Positions 25,872 through 34,345 of a stretch of 64,000 bases of DNA are shown here, piece after piece. The DNA comes from Nocardia coubleae NBRC 108252 (GTDB lineage Bacteria; Actinomycetota; Actinomycetes; Mycobacteriales; Mycobacteriaceae), in NCBI RefSeq assembly GCF_001612805.1, contig NZ_BDBD01000021.1, forward strand, positions 62,001-126,000, given 5' to 3'. The position numbers were made by a program, and so were the translations under genes. Below the pieces are notes generated by a model. The model saw only the letters and a list, made by a program, of their open reading frames with translations. It ran no database searches and was not told the DNA's origin. How positions within the stretch are numbered: position 1 is the first letter of the stretch; the number at the start of each line of letters is the position of its first letter.

Positions 25872-26513
25872 GTGGAGACCGAACGATCCGGGCGCAGCTA
25901 TCGATCGAGCTTGCGATCCCAGCAAGCCGAACTCACCCGCATGCTCATCGCGCGGGCAGCGCGCGAATTGTTCGTGGAACACGGGTGGTCGGGAACGAGC
26001 GTGCGGGCGGTCGCGGCGGCGGCGGGCGTCTCGGAGGCCACGATCTACGCCATCTACGGCAGCAAGGCCGGCCTGGCGACGTCGCTGATCGACAGCGCCG
26101 ACGAGGGCGCCGATGTCGAGCGCGCGACCGCCGAACTGATTGCCGGAAAAGACGATCCACGTGCGCAACTACGCGCGTTGGCCGGCTTCGACCGCCGGCT
26201 CTTCGAGTCCGCGGGCGATGTGTTGCGCATCATGATCGAGGGATCGCGCCAGCACGCCGCATTGGCCGACGCGTACCGCATGGGTCGCGACCGTGGCGAC
26301 CAGGTGCGCCGCGAGGTCTACGAGGCCTGGCCGCAGAGCGTCTGGCGACCGGATATGACCGCGGCGCATGCCCTCGACGTCGCCGCGGCCCTCTGCTCTA
26401 TCGATACCTTCGATGTGTTGCGCGGTGAACGCGGGTGGACACCCGATCAGATCGAAAGCTGGTGGGCCACCACATTGGGTGAGTTGTTCTTCGGATCGAC
26501 GGACGAGCGGTAA
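25872..26513 (+). CDS. TetR/AcrR-family regulator
   Basis: 213 residues from a GTG at 25872. The HTH is at about residues 38-60 (TSVRAVAAAAGVSEATIYAIYGSKAG). The C-terminal domain is helical and holds no diagnostic motif. The 70-bp spacer with the divergent membrane gene contains two direct ACTCAG copies at 25827-25856 that may be half-sites. Likely represses the membrane protein gene. Confidence 0.88.
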   Translation: METERSGRSYRSSLRSQQAELTRMLIARAARELFVEHGWSGTSVRAVAAAAGVSEATIYAIYGSKAGLATSLIDSADEGADVERATAELIAGKDDPRAQLRALAGFDRRLFESAGDVLRIMIEGSRQHAALADAYRMGRDRGDQVRREVYEAWPQSVWRPDMTAAHALDVAAALCSIDTFDVLRGERGWTPDQIESWWATTLGELFFGSTDER

Positions 26514-26540
26514 CGGGCGCCCGCGCCTTGCGACGCCTTC

Positions 26541-27254
26541 TCAGCGGGGCAGTTTCGTGGCGATGCCGTCGAGCAAGCAGTCCAGCCCGAAACGGAACTG
26601 CCACTCGGCGGTGTCCTGGTTGGACCCGCCGACGAGGTAGTCGACCAGGTGGGGGTGGCGGCCGGTGGCGGTGAGTTCGGCCATGTAGGGGTGGTAGGCG
26701 CTGCGGACGTCGTCGTCGCTGGTCCAGCCGCGGCGCGCCATCGACTGGCGTTGGGCTACCTCCGCGGCGGCCGCGCCGTGGGTGAAAGCGGTGACGCCCG
26801 CGAGCATCGCCATTTTCGCGTCGACATCGGCATCTGTGTCCATGGAGGCGAGGACCTGCTCGGCGATATCGGCCATGCGCGGGGTGAGTACGCCGGGCAG
26901 GCGCGCGAAGATCTGCACGAGCCAGGGGTGACGCAAGGTGATCTCGCGGATCTGTTCGGCGTAGGCCCCCAACGTTTCCCGCCAGTTGCCCGCCGTGACG
27001 GGCAGGGCGATGTCGGCGTGGACGGTGTCAACCATCAGTTCGAAGAGGTCGTCCTTGCCGGAGATGTAGCGGTAGGGCGCCATGGCGGTGACGCCTAGGT
27101 GCTCGGCGAGTTTGCGCATGGACAGGGCGTCGAGACCGTGCAGGTCGGCCATTTCGATGGCGGCGGCCGCGAGGCGGTCATGGCTCAGCGGAGCGCGTTG
27201 CTCAGTGGGCGAGCGACCGAGTCGCTCCCAGATCGTCCCATCCGCTTTCGCCAA
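26541..27254 (-). CDS. TetR-family regulator of the MFS exporter
   Basis: 237 residues from a TTG at 27254 with AAGGAG 7 nt upstream. HTH LSMRKLAEHLGVTAMAPYRYISGKDDLFE, followed by a TetR_C-type C-terminal domain (IRHP-like HPWLVQIFARLPG). Divergent from the MFS gene, with a repeated TGTACAC-containing operator in between, the normal arrangement of a drug-responsive TetR and its exporter. Confidence 0.9.
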   Translation of the reverse strand: MAKADGTIWERLGRSPTEQRAPLSHDRLAAAAIEMADLHGLDALSMRKLAEHLGVTAMAPYRYISGKDDLFELMVDTVHADIALPVTAGNWRETLGAYAEQIREITLRHPWLVQIFARLPGVLTPRMADIAEQVLASMDTDADVDAKMAMLAGVTAFTHGAAAAEVAQRQSMARRGWTSDDDVRSAYHPYMAELTATGRHPHLVDYLVGGSNQDTAEWQFRFGLDCLLDGIATKLPR

Positions 27255-27317
27255 GGCTCACTCCTTCGGGGTCGCTGTCCGGCTCACCCTAACAGTCTTG
27301 TGTACACCGCAATCTGG

Positions 27318-27352
27318 AGTCTACGTTGTACACACAGTCTACGACGTACACA
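27318..27352. promoter_or_regulatory. tandem 17-bp direct repeats in the TetR/MFS spacer
   Basis: AGTCTACGTTGTACACA (27318-27334) and AGTCTACGACGTACACA (27336-27352) differ at two positions and are offset by 18 bp. A further TGTACAC lies at 27301-27307. The second copy ends next to the MFS ribosome binding site. Likely operator of the divergent TetR. Confidence 0.65.
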
Positions 27353-27362
27353 GGAGTTGGGC

Positions 27363-28835
27363 ATGTCGATCGAACCCGCCACCACAGTGGAGAAGGGGCC
27401 TCCCGCCCGGATATTCGCCGCGATGAGCGGGCTGGTCATCGCCTTCCTCGTCGCCAATCTCGACTTCACCATCGTCGGCACCGCGCTGCCCGCCATTGCG
27501 GGTGAACTGGGCGGGCTCGCGGATCTGTCGCTGGTCGTCACTTCGTTCGCGCTCGCCACGGCAGTGACCACGCCAATATGGGGCAAACTCGGCGACCTCT
27601 ACGACCGCAAGAACGTCTTCATCGCCGCGTTCACGATCTTCCTGATCGGATCCGCGTTGTGCGGGGCGGCCCGGAACATGCCGCAGCTCATCGGGTTTCG
27701 CGCGCTTCAGGGTCTGGGTGCGGGTGGGTTGCTCGTCGGCGGGATAGCGATCGTCGGTGTGCTGTTCCCGCCGCGACAGCGGGCGAAGGTGCAGGGGCTG
27801 ATGGCGATCATCATGCCGCTCGCGATCGTGAGCGGGCCGCTGATCGGCGGGTGGTGCGCCGACAGCATCGGGTGGCGGTGGGCGTTCTACCTGAACGTGC
27901 CGCTCGGCGCGGTGGCCTTGATCCTGCTGGCGACGCAGCTGCGGTTGCCGCCGAGCACCCGGGATTCCGTGCGCGTGGACGTGGTCGGGATGGCGGCGCT
28001 CAGCGTGTGCATCGTCGGTATCACCGTGCTCGCCTCGGCAGGCGGCCGCACGTGGGCGTGGGCCTCGCTTCCGGTGCTGCTGTTGTTACTGGTCACGACT
28101 GTCGGTGCGGTGTTCTTCCTGCGCTGGGAGCGGCGGGCGAGCGACCCTGTCGTTCCGCCGCAGCTGTTCGGCCACCGAAATTTCACGATCGCCGTGGTGC
28201 TCGGGTTCCTCAGTGGCCTGGTGATGTTCGGCGCGGTGACGTTCCTGCCGCTCTATCAGCAGATCGCGCAGGGCCGTTCGGCCACCGGATCCGGGCTGCT
28301 CATGCTGCCGTTGCTCGGCGCGATGCTGGTCGTGGCGCCCGTGGTCGGCGCGGCGGTATCGAGGAGCGGGCGGTTCCGCGTGTATCCGGTCGTCGGCGCG
28401 GCGGCGATGACCCTCGGCATGGCTGTGCTGGCGTCACTGGACGTCGACAGCGGATGGTTGCCGGTGGTCGCCGGAATGCTGGCGACGGGTGCGGGCATGG
28501 GGTGTTTCATGCAGCTCACCGTTGTCATCGCGCAGAACAGTGTCGGCATCGACGACATCGGCGCGGCCGGCGCCACCGCCATGCTTGCCCGCAATCTCGG
28601 TAATTCCCTCGGCATTTCCCTGCTCGGCGCACTCTACGCACGACACCTGACCGGGCTGCCCGACCTCGAGCACACCGACCTCGCGACTCTGCCCGAACCG
28701 GTCCGCGACGCTCTGCGCGCCCCGGTCACCGCGGGCGTCACCGATGCCTTCCTGGCAGCGGGTCTGTGCGCTGCCCTCGCCTTCGTCGTCGCCTGCTTCC
28801 TGCGCGACGACCGCACCGATATGGAGCAACGATGA
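27363..28835 (+). CDS. MFS drug exporter, DHA2 (14-helix) type
   Basis: 490 residues from the ATG at 27363 with AGGAG 8 nt upstream. Seen: DHA2-type motif LDFTIVGTALPAIAGELG in helix 1, motif A GKLGDLYDRKNV, motif C-like GPLIGGWCADSIGWRWAFYLNVPLG, and 14 hydrophobic segments. It would export drugs or metabolites with proton exchange at the cytoplasmic membrane. Its stop overlaps the next gene by ATGA. Confidence 0.92.
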   Translation: MSIEPATTVEKGPPARIFAAMSGLVIAFLVANLDFTIVGTALPAIAGELGGLADLSLVVTSFALATAVTTPIWGKLGDLYDRKNVFIAAFTIFLIGSALCGAARNMPQLIGFRALQGLGAGGLLVGGIAIVGVLFPPRQRAKVQGLMAIIMPLAIVSGPLIGGWCADSIGWRWAFYLNVPLGAVALILLATQLRLPPSTRDSVRVDVVGMAALSVCIVGITVLASAGGRTWAWASLPVLLLLLVTTVGAVFFLRWERRASDPVVPPQLFGHRNFTIAVVLGFLSGLVMFGAVTFLPLYQQIAQGRSATGSGLLMLPLLGAMLVVAPVVGAAVSRSGRFRVYPVVGAAAMTLGMAVLASLDVDSGWLPVVAGMLATGAGMGCFMQLTVVIAQNSVGIDDIGAAGATAMLARNLGNSLGISLLGALYARHLTGLPDLEHTDLATLPEPVRDALRAPVTAGVTDAFLAAGLCAALAFVVACFLRDDRTDMEQR

Positions 28836-29371
28836 ACCACCCCGATCTCGCCGGTGTCGTCCTCACCCGCCACCAGGTCGACGACCCCGAACACCAGCAA
28901 TCCATGGCGGCACGGCTCGCCGAGCGCGACCTGCCACCCGGGCTGGCCGCCGTCACCGTTCTCCTCGACCTGCGCGGCACCGCCGTACTCACCCAGGAAC
29001 TCTGGACGATCCCACCCACCGCCGCCACCGTGTTCCGCTCCCGCCGCAGCCTGATCTTCGACCCCGACGGCACCCCCGACTGCACGGTCGTCACCACCTT
29101 CACCTTCCCGACCGACCGTGATGCCGCCACCTGGACCGACCTCCTCGCCGAAGCACTCCGATCCCACCCCGTCGAAGGCCTCCTCGCCCAGCACCTCTCG
29201 ACACACGGCGATTCGGTCCTCAACTGCTCCGACTGGACCGCCCCGGAAGCGCATCAGGCCTTCATCGAGAACACCCCGGACACAGCCGCATGGCACCGAG
29301 TGAGCAACTATCCCGGCCTCACCCACGGTCCCGGCGCACGCTGTCGCATCTACTGCCCCAGCGAGTTCTGA
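28832..29371 (+). CDS. dimeric alpha/beta-barrel-like protein, co-transcribed with the MFS gene
   Basis: 179 residues; the ATG at 28832 overlaps the MFS stop by 4 bp. The pattern of beta-strand, helix and a terminal HRVSNYPGLTHGPG resembles antibiotic-biosynthesis-monooxygenase (ABM) barrels, in a duplicated arrangement of two half-barrels (VVTTFTFPTDRDAATWTDLL, and NCSDWTAPEAHQAFIENTP). The assignment is by fold-like pattern only. As a partner of the exporter it may modify or bind the exported compound. Confidence 0.55.
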   Translation: MNHPDLAGVVLTRHQVDDPEHQQSMAARLAERDLPPGLAAVTVLLDLRGTAVLTQELWTIPPTAATVFRSRRSLIFDPDGTPDCTVVTTFTFPTDRDAATWTDLLAEALRSHPVEGLLAQHLSTHGDSVLNCSDWTAPEAHQAFIENTPDTAAWHRVSNYPGLTHGPGARCRIYCPSEF

Positions 29372-29400
29372 TCGAAGATGCTGCGGGACAAGGTGTGTGA

Positions 29401-29420
29401 CGGCCTCGGAACAGAGGCCG
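29401..29420. terminator. hairpin between convergent genes
   Basis: CGGCCTC / GAGGCCG, perfect 7-bp stem with a 6-nt loop, between the ABM-like gene and the convergent DUF3145 gene. Confidence 0.6.
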
Positions 29421-29430
29421 GAATGCGGGC

Positions 29431-29958
29431 TCAGCCGACGTGGCGGCGCAGCCAGGTGACTTCGGCGCCGGTGCAGTCGGTGCCCTGACGGAAGGCTTCG
29501 AGGTCTTCGTCCCAGGCGGTGCCGAGGGCGCGGTCGATTTCGGCGCCGAGGTCGAAGGTGCTCAGTTCGGTGGCGGCTTGGAGGAGAGCGCGTAATCGCA
29601 TTTCGCCGAGCATCACGTCGCCGTTGGCGCCGGTGGAGCCGTGCCAGAGGCCGAGGGCGGGGACGAAACTGTAGCGTTCGCCGTCCACACCTTCGCTGGG
29701 GTCCTCGGTGACTTCGAACCGCAGGACCGGCCAGGCACGCAATGATTGGGCTATCCGGGCGGCGGTTCCGACGGGGCCGATCCAGTCGCCGCTGGCGCGC
29801 AGCTGCCCGTCGGCGGGCTGCGCGGTCCAGCGCAGTTTCGCCGGCGTGGACAGCGCGGTGGACAGTGCCCATTCGATGTGCGGGCACAACGCGGCGGGCG
29901 AGGAGTGGATGTAGACCACACCTGCCGTCGCGTCAGCGAACTGACTCGATGCGCGCAC
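29431..29958 (-). CDS. DUF3145 family protein
   Basis: 175 residues from a GTG at 29958, chosen because GGAGG lies 8 nt upstream and the product then starts MRASSQFADATAGVVYIHSSP as in the family; a TTG at 29982 would add 8 residues. The family is conserved in Actinobacteria and has no known biochemical role. Seen: the VVYIHSSPAALCPHIEWAL signature near the start and acidic C-terminal helices (TFDLGAEIDRALGTAWDEDLE). No catalytic or metal motif. Confidence 0.9.
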   Translation of the reverse strand: MRASSQFADATAGVVYIHSSPAALCPHIEWALSTALSTPAKLRWTAQPADGQLRASGDWIGPVGTAARIAQSLRAWPVLRFEVTEDPSEGVDGERYSFVPALGLWHGSTGANGDVMLGEMRLRALLQAATELSTFDLGAEIDRALGTAWDEDLEAFRQGTDCTGAEVTWLRRHVG

Positions 29959-30059
29959 TACCAACACCTCCAGCCTCGACAAGGAGCGTCTTCCCCAACG
30001 GTCCGTCGGACTGGTGTGGTGCGAGTGTAGGCGAAGTGAGCGATGTTGCGGGTGTTACC

Positions 30060-30875
30060 TCACTGCGTGTTATGTGTCTCTGCGATCACGGAATCACTAA
30101 ATTTCGGCCACGCGGTTCTTGCCCAGTCGCCGAAATTCTCGTCGCTCAAACCGATCGTGGCTACCCCTATTTCGGGGTCGACCCACAGGAACGTCCCGGA
30201 CTGACCGAAGTGCCCGTAGGTGCGCGGCGAATTGGAATGACCGGTCCAGTGCGGGGTTTTCCCGTCGCGGATTTCGAAGCCGAGACCCCAGTCGTTGGGC
30301 CGCTGGGAACCGTATCCGGGCAGCACTCCGTCGCGGTCGGGGAATTGCACGGAGGTGGCCTCGTCGAGTGTTTGCCGAGATATCAATTCGGGTGTCAGCA
30401 ACTCGGTGGCGAATAGCGTCAGGTCACGAAGGCTCGCGCGTCCCGCATGCCCCGCCGACCCTTCCAGAACCGCGTCGCGCATGCCGAGTGGTTCGAATAC
30501 CGCCTCGTGCAGATAGTCCGGAAAGTGGATGCCCGTGCTTTCGGTGAGGAAATCGGCGAGTAGTTCGAATCCGGCACTCGAGTAGATGCGGCGGGAACCC
30601 GGTTTCGCGATAACCTCCGGTGTGGCGAAGGCCACACCGGAGGTATGGGCCAGCAGATGCCGCACGGTCGATCCGGGCGGGCCAGCGGGCTGATCCAGTT
30701 CGATCGCGCCCTCCTCGACGGCGACCAGGGCCGCGTAGGCGACGAGGGGCTTGGTGACCGAAGCCAGCCGGAACACCCGGTCGAGTTCACCGGTGGTGTC
30801 GACCCCGTCGACGGTGACCACGGCAGCCGCGGCGTGCGCCACCGGCCACTGCTGAACCTGCTCCAACGAACGCAT
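30060..30875 (-). CDS. beta-lactamase-like serine hydrolase
   Basis: 271 residues from the ATG at 30875; an ATG at 30908 would overlap the divergent gene. Seen: S-x-x-K nucleophile motif S39-V-T-K42, Y98-S-S in place of Y-x-N, and a C-terminal HFGQSG in place of K-T-G. The family is class C beta-lactamase/esterase EstB/D-alanyl-D-alanine carboxypeptidase-like. No signal peptide is seen, so cytoplasmic. Substrate unknown. It is head-to-head with a second member of the same superfamily, 31 bp apart. Confidence 0.78.
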   Translation of the reverse strand: MRSLEQVQQWPVAHAAAAVVTVDGVDTTGELDRVFRLASVTKPLVAYAALVAVEEGAIELDQPAGPPGSTVRHLLAHTSGVAFATPEVIAKPGSRRIYSSAGFELLADFLTESTGIHFPDYLHEAVFEPLGMRDAVLEGSAGHAGRASLRDLTLFATELLTPELISRQTLDEATSVQFPDRDGVLPGYGSQRPNDWGLGFEIRDGKTPHWTGHSNSPRTYGHFGQSGTFLWVDPEIGVATIGLSDENFGDWARTAWPKFSDSVIAETHNTQ

Positions 30876-30906
30876 ATCCGGCAGCGTAGCTACGATCGAC
30901 GACACC

Positions 30907-32103
30907 ATGAGTCCCGCACCATCAGTTCACGGCGACGTGGCGGCCGGTTTCGGCCCTGTCGCCGATGCTTTCCGCCGCAATTTCACCTCCCACGGCGAGA
31001 TCGGCGCCGCCGTCGCGGTCTACGCGGGCGGCGAGCCGCTGGTCGACCTGTGGGCGGGTCATCGCGATCGCGCGCGTGCGGTTCCCTGGGAGCGCGACAC
31101 GATCGTCCCGGTGTTCTCGTCGTCGAAGGGCATGTCGGCGTTCACCATCGCCACCGCCGTCTCGCGCGGACTCCTGGACTACGACGCCCCGGTCGCGAAG
31201 TACTGGCCGGAGTTCGCCGCGCACGGCAAGGACCGGATCACCGTGCGCCAGCTGATCGATCACCAGGCCGGTCTGTCGGGCCTGGACCGGGTCGTGAAGC
31301 TGAGCGAACTCGGTGACCGCGAGAGCCTGGCCGCCCTGCTCGCCGCTCAGAAACCGATGTGGGAACCGGGCACCCGGCACGGCTATCACGCACTCACCCT
31401 CGGCCTCTACCAGAGCGAATTGCTGCGCCGCGTGGATCCGGCGGGGCGCAGTCTCGGTCGTTTCTTCGCCGAGGAGATCGCGGCACCGGTGGGCGCCGAC
31501 CTGTTCATCGGGCTGCCCGAAGACGAGTCCCTGGACCGCGTCGCCCAGCTGTCGGCGACCAAGGGCCTCGACATCCTGCGCTACGAACTCGCCGACATCC
31601 CGCTGCGTATCGGCGCGGAGGTGTACGCCAAACGTGGACATGCCTATGCGGCGCTGACCAATCCGCGCCCCGGCGCGCCCGCCCGCGCCACTCGTCGCGA
31701 ATTCCTCGGCATCGAATGGCCGGGCATGAACGGCGTCGGCAACGCCCGCGCGCTCGCCCGCGTCTACGGCGCGGCGGCCGGACGCACCGGCGCGCTCCCC
31801 CTCAGCGACGATGTCCTCGACCTACTCGCCGCCCCGACCGTCGACTCCGTCCCCGCCGCCGACCTGGTCCTGCACACCAAGAGCCGCTACCACCTGGGTT
31901 TCCGCAAATCGCGCGGAAGTTTCCGCTTCGGCTCCGACAAACGCGCCTACGGCACAACCGGCCTCGGCGGCTCCTTCGGATTCGCCGACCCCACAACAGG
32001 TCTCGGCTTCGGCTACACCATGAACCGTCTCGGCATGGCCATCCTCGACGACGTGCGCAGCCGCAACCTCCGCACCGCCGTCCTCGACTGCGCCACACGC
32101 TGA
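30907..32103 (+). CDS. EstB-like serine hydrolase (beta-lactamase family)
   Basis: 398 residues. Seen: S71-S-S-K74 in VFSSSKGMSAF, the tyrosine motif Y160-H-A in HGYHALTLG, and the C-terminal GLGGSFGFADPTTGLGFGY that replaces K-T-G in esterases of this family. Similar actinobacterial proteins are lipolytic esterases rather than true beta-lactamases. No signal peptide. Ends just before a long hairpin. Confidence 0.85.
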   Translation: MSPAPSVHGDVAAGFGPVADAFRRNFTSHGEIGAAVAVYAGGEPLVDLWAGHRDRARAVPWERDTIVPVFSSSKGMSAFTIATAVSRGLLDYDAPVAKYWPEFAAHGKDRITVRQLIDHQAGLSGLDRVVKLSELGDRESLAALLAAQKPMWEPGTRHGYHALTLGLYQSELLRRVDPAGRSLGRFFAEEIAAPVGADLFIGLPEDESLDRVAQLSATKGLDILRYELADIPLRIGAEVYAKRGHAYAALTNPRPGAPARATRREFLGIEWPGMNGVGNARALARVYGAAAGRTGALPLSDDVLDLLAAPTVDSVPAADLVLHTKSRYHLGFRKSRGSFRFGSDKRAYGTTGLGGSFGFADPTTGLGFGYTMNRLGMAILDDVRSRNLRTAVLDCATR

Positions 32104-32115
32104 ACCTGGACAGAC

Positions 32116-32176
32116 GATCACCACGCCCTGGTGGCGGCATCGGTCGAGAGCCGAACGCCACGAGAGCGTGGTGATC
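32116..32176. terminator. bidirectional terminator hairpin (repeat element copy 2)
   Basis: Outer 11-bp perfect inverted repeat GATCACCACGC / GCGTGGTGATC with a partly paired inner region (CCTGGTGGCG ... CGCCACGAGA). It lies between the convergent esterase and aztD genes. Most of the element matches the one at 6496-6548 read on the opposite strand. Confidence 0.72.
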
Positions 32177-32192
32177 TTGATCGCGAGCCGCG

Positions 32193-33353
32193 CTAGTGGG
32201 CGGAGACCCCGTTGATCTCGTTGGGCGCGGCGGGGAGGGTGACCGACTGGGTGATCTTGCCCTCGCCGAGGTCGACGCGGTGGACCTGCTTGGTCGCTGG
32301 TTCGGTGACGTAGGCGATGCCGTCACGAACGTAGAGCGTCGGGCGCGCGTCCTGCCATTCGAGCGGTTCCTGCCAGGCACCGGTCACCGGGATCGTGCGG
32401 GTGACCGCGCCCGCGACGGGGTCGATGACGTGGAGCTTGCCGTCGGTACCGAGCACGAGCGCCTCACCCTGCGGGCCGCGGCCGAGCGAACGGAAGGAGT
32501 AGCTGGTGCCGATGTCGACCAGGCGCAGGCTGCCGTCGGCGGTGTTCACCAGCGAGATCTTGGTCGGCCGTTCGAGTTCGGCCTCCTTGTCCTGCTTGTA
32601 GTCACCGAGCACGATCGGGGAGGCCTCGCTGCCGGACATGTTGCCGATGCGGCCGTAGGGGGTCGGGCTGGTCACCTTGGTGATCTTGCCGTCGCGGTAG
32701 ACCACGGCACCGGTCTGGCAGCCGACCACCACGGCCTCGTTCTGGGCGGTGGCCTCACCGTGGACGCCGGGGCAGTCCTCGTTGCGGGCGATCTCCTTGC
32801 GGTCCTTGTCGAGTGCGACCAAGCCCACCCGCGCATCCTCGGTCCCGAGGGTGACCAGCAGGTTCCCGTTGCTCAGTTCGACGGCGACACCGTGGTGGGC
32901 GGCGGCCGCCTTGTACACCTCGGTGGGCTTGCCGCTGTCGATCTTGTCGGTGTCGACGACGGTCACCTCACCGCTTCCGTCGGCGAACAGCACGGTCTTG
33001 CCCGCGTGCCGCACGACGTGGCCGGGCTTGCTCGCGGCGTACTCGGTGCCGGTGAATTCCGCCTTGTTGGCGTCGAACACCCGGAAGCTGTCCTTGACGG
33101 TCACCATCAGGTGGTCGTCGTCGCCCGCGGGGTTGAGCCGGTTGAAGCCGTCGAGCTTCACCTCGCCTTCCTGGGCGAGCGTCAGGCCGTCGAGGACGTA
33201 GATGCCGCCGTCGTAGGTGAGGGCGATCGGTTCGGCGCCCGGGGCGTGGTCGTGGGATTCGGCGTCGTCGCTGCCGCAACCGCTGAGCGCTACCACCGAG
33301 GCGAGCGCCCCGGACATGGCCACCATCGTGGTGGCCCGTGACCGACTGTGCAT
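32193..33353 (-). CDS. aztD: zinc metallochaperone AztD (lipoprotein, beta-propeller)
   Basis: 386 residues from the ATG at 33353 (GGAG 6 nt upstream). Lipobox ALSGC puts the lipidated cysteine at 26, followed by a His/Asp-rich stretch SHDHAPGAE, and then a repeated-strand region typical of a beta-propeller, with the segment DCPGVHGEATAQNEAVVVGC. AztD proteins bind extracytoplasmic zinc and pass it to AztC. Located 23 bp after aztC in the same operon. Membrane-anchored on the outer face. Confidence 0.85.
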   Translation of the reverse strand: MHSRSRATTMVAMSGALASVVALSGCGSDDAESHDHAPGAEPIALTYDGGIYVLDGLTLAQEGEVKLDGFNRLNPAGDDDHLMVTVKDSFRVFDANKAEFTGTEYAASKPGHVVRHAGKTVLFADGSGEVTVVDTDKIDSGKPTEVYKAAAAHHGVAVELSNGNLLVTLGTEDARVGLVALDKDRKEIARNEDCPGVHGEATAQNEAVVVGCQTGAVVYRDGKITKVTSPTPYGRIGNMSGSEASPIVLGDYKQDKEAELERPTKISLVNTADGSLRLVDIGTSYSFRSLGRGPQGEALVLGTDGKLHVIDPVAGAVTRTIPVTGAWQEPLEWQDARPTLYVRDGIAYVTEPATKQVHRVDLGEGKITQSVTLPAAPNEINGVSAH

Positions 33354-33376
33354 GTCGTGCTCCATCTCTTGTTGAA

Positions 33377-34345
33377 TTACGTTGTCGGCCCGGATAAACC
33401 GCGGGCGATGGCCTCGGTGTTGGCGCGCGCCATCTCGAGATAGGTCGCGGCGCCGCCGCCTGGTTCGGTGAGCGATTCGGTGTGCAGGGCGGCGACCTGC
33501 ACCTGCAGGCCCGCATGCTCGGCCAGGACACGCGAAAGGCGGTCGGGCGCGGCCGAATCGGCGAAGATCGTGTGCACCCCGGCGGTGCGGATGGCGGTGG
33601 CGAGGTCGTCGAGATCCGAGGCGCTCGGGGACGCGAGGGTGGTGCCGCTGGGGATGACGGCGCCGATCACGGTGAACCCGAATCGCTGTGCGAGATAACC
33701 GAAGACGTGGTGGTCGGTGACCAACTGCCTGCGTTCGGGCGGGATCGCCGCGAACCGGTCGGTCATCCACCGGTCCAGCTGGTCGAGTTCGCTCACGTAG
33801 CGGGCGGTGTTGGCGCGCACGGTCTCGGCGTCGATGCCGTCAACCCGCGCGATGACTTCGGCGCTGATCGCCTCGACGGCTTTGCGCACCCGCGCCGGAT
33901 CGGTCCAGAAATGCGGGTCGGGCTGACCGGCGGATTCGTCGGAGGTGTAGGTGATCGGGTCGGTCCGCTCGGCTACCGCCAACGTCGGCACACCTGCCGA
34001 GGCGGCCGCCTGCACATGCCGGGCCACGCCTTCCTCGAGGCCGAGGCCGTTGTGCACGACCAGCGCGGATCGTTCGATGTCGGCGGCCTGACGTGCGGAG
34101 ATGCCGAACGAATGGGGGTCGGTCCCCGCTTGCATCAGCACCGTCACCTCGGCGGTGTCGCCGACGACGGCCTTGGTCAGATCACCGAGGATGTTGGTGG
34201 TCACCATGATTCCGCTGCGGTCGCCGCCGGTGCCGCACGCGGTGATCGACGCGAGCAGCGCGATCACGACGAGCGCCAGACCCACGACGCGAGGAGCGCC
34301 CCGGAATCCGGTGGTGCGGTTGCCGATTCGTGCTTGTTTACTCAC
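33377..34345 (-). CDS. aztC: zinc-binding lipoprotein AztC (ABC transporter solute-binding protein)
   Basis: 322 residues from a GTG at 34345 that overlaps the aztB stop by 4 bp. Signal peptide and lipobox ITAC near residue 37. It has the cluster A-I zinc-binding fold, with likely zinc ligands in TDPHSFGIS, QPDPHFWTDP and TDHHVFGYL, and the long helix of this family. It captures zinc outside and delivers it to the AztB permease. No long His-rich loop, as in AztC, which fits partner AztD supplying zinc. Confidence 0.9.
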   Translation of the reverse strand: MSKQARIGNRTTGFRGAPRVVGLALVVIALLASITACGTGGDRSGIMVTTNILGDLTKAVVGDTAEVTVLMQAGTDPHSFGISARQAADIERSALVVHNGLGLEEGVARHVQAAASAGVPTLAVAERTDPITYTSDESAGQPDPHFWTDPARVRKAVEAISAEVIARVDGIDAETVRANTARYVSELDQLDRWMTDRFAAIPPERRQLVTDHHVFGYLAQRFGFTVIGAVIPSGTTLASPSASDLDDLATAIRTAGVHTIFADSAAPDRLSRVLAEHAGLQVQVAALHTESLTEPGGGAATYLEMARANTEAIARGLSGPTT

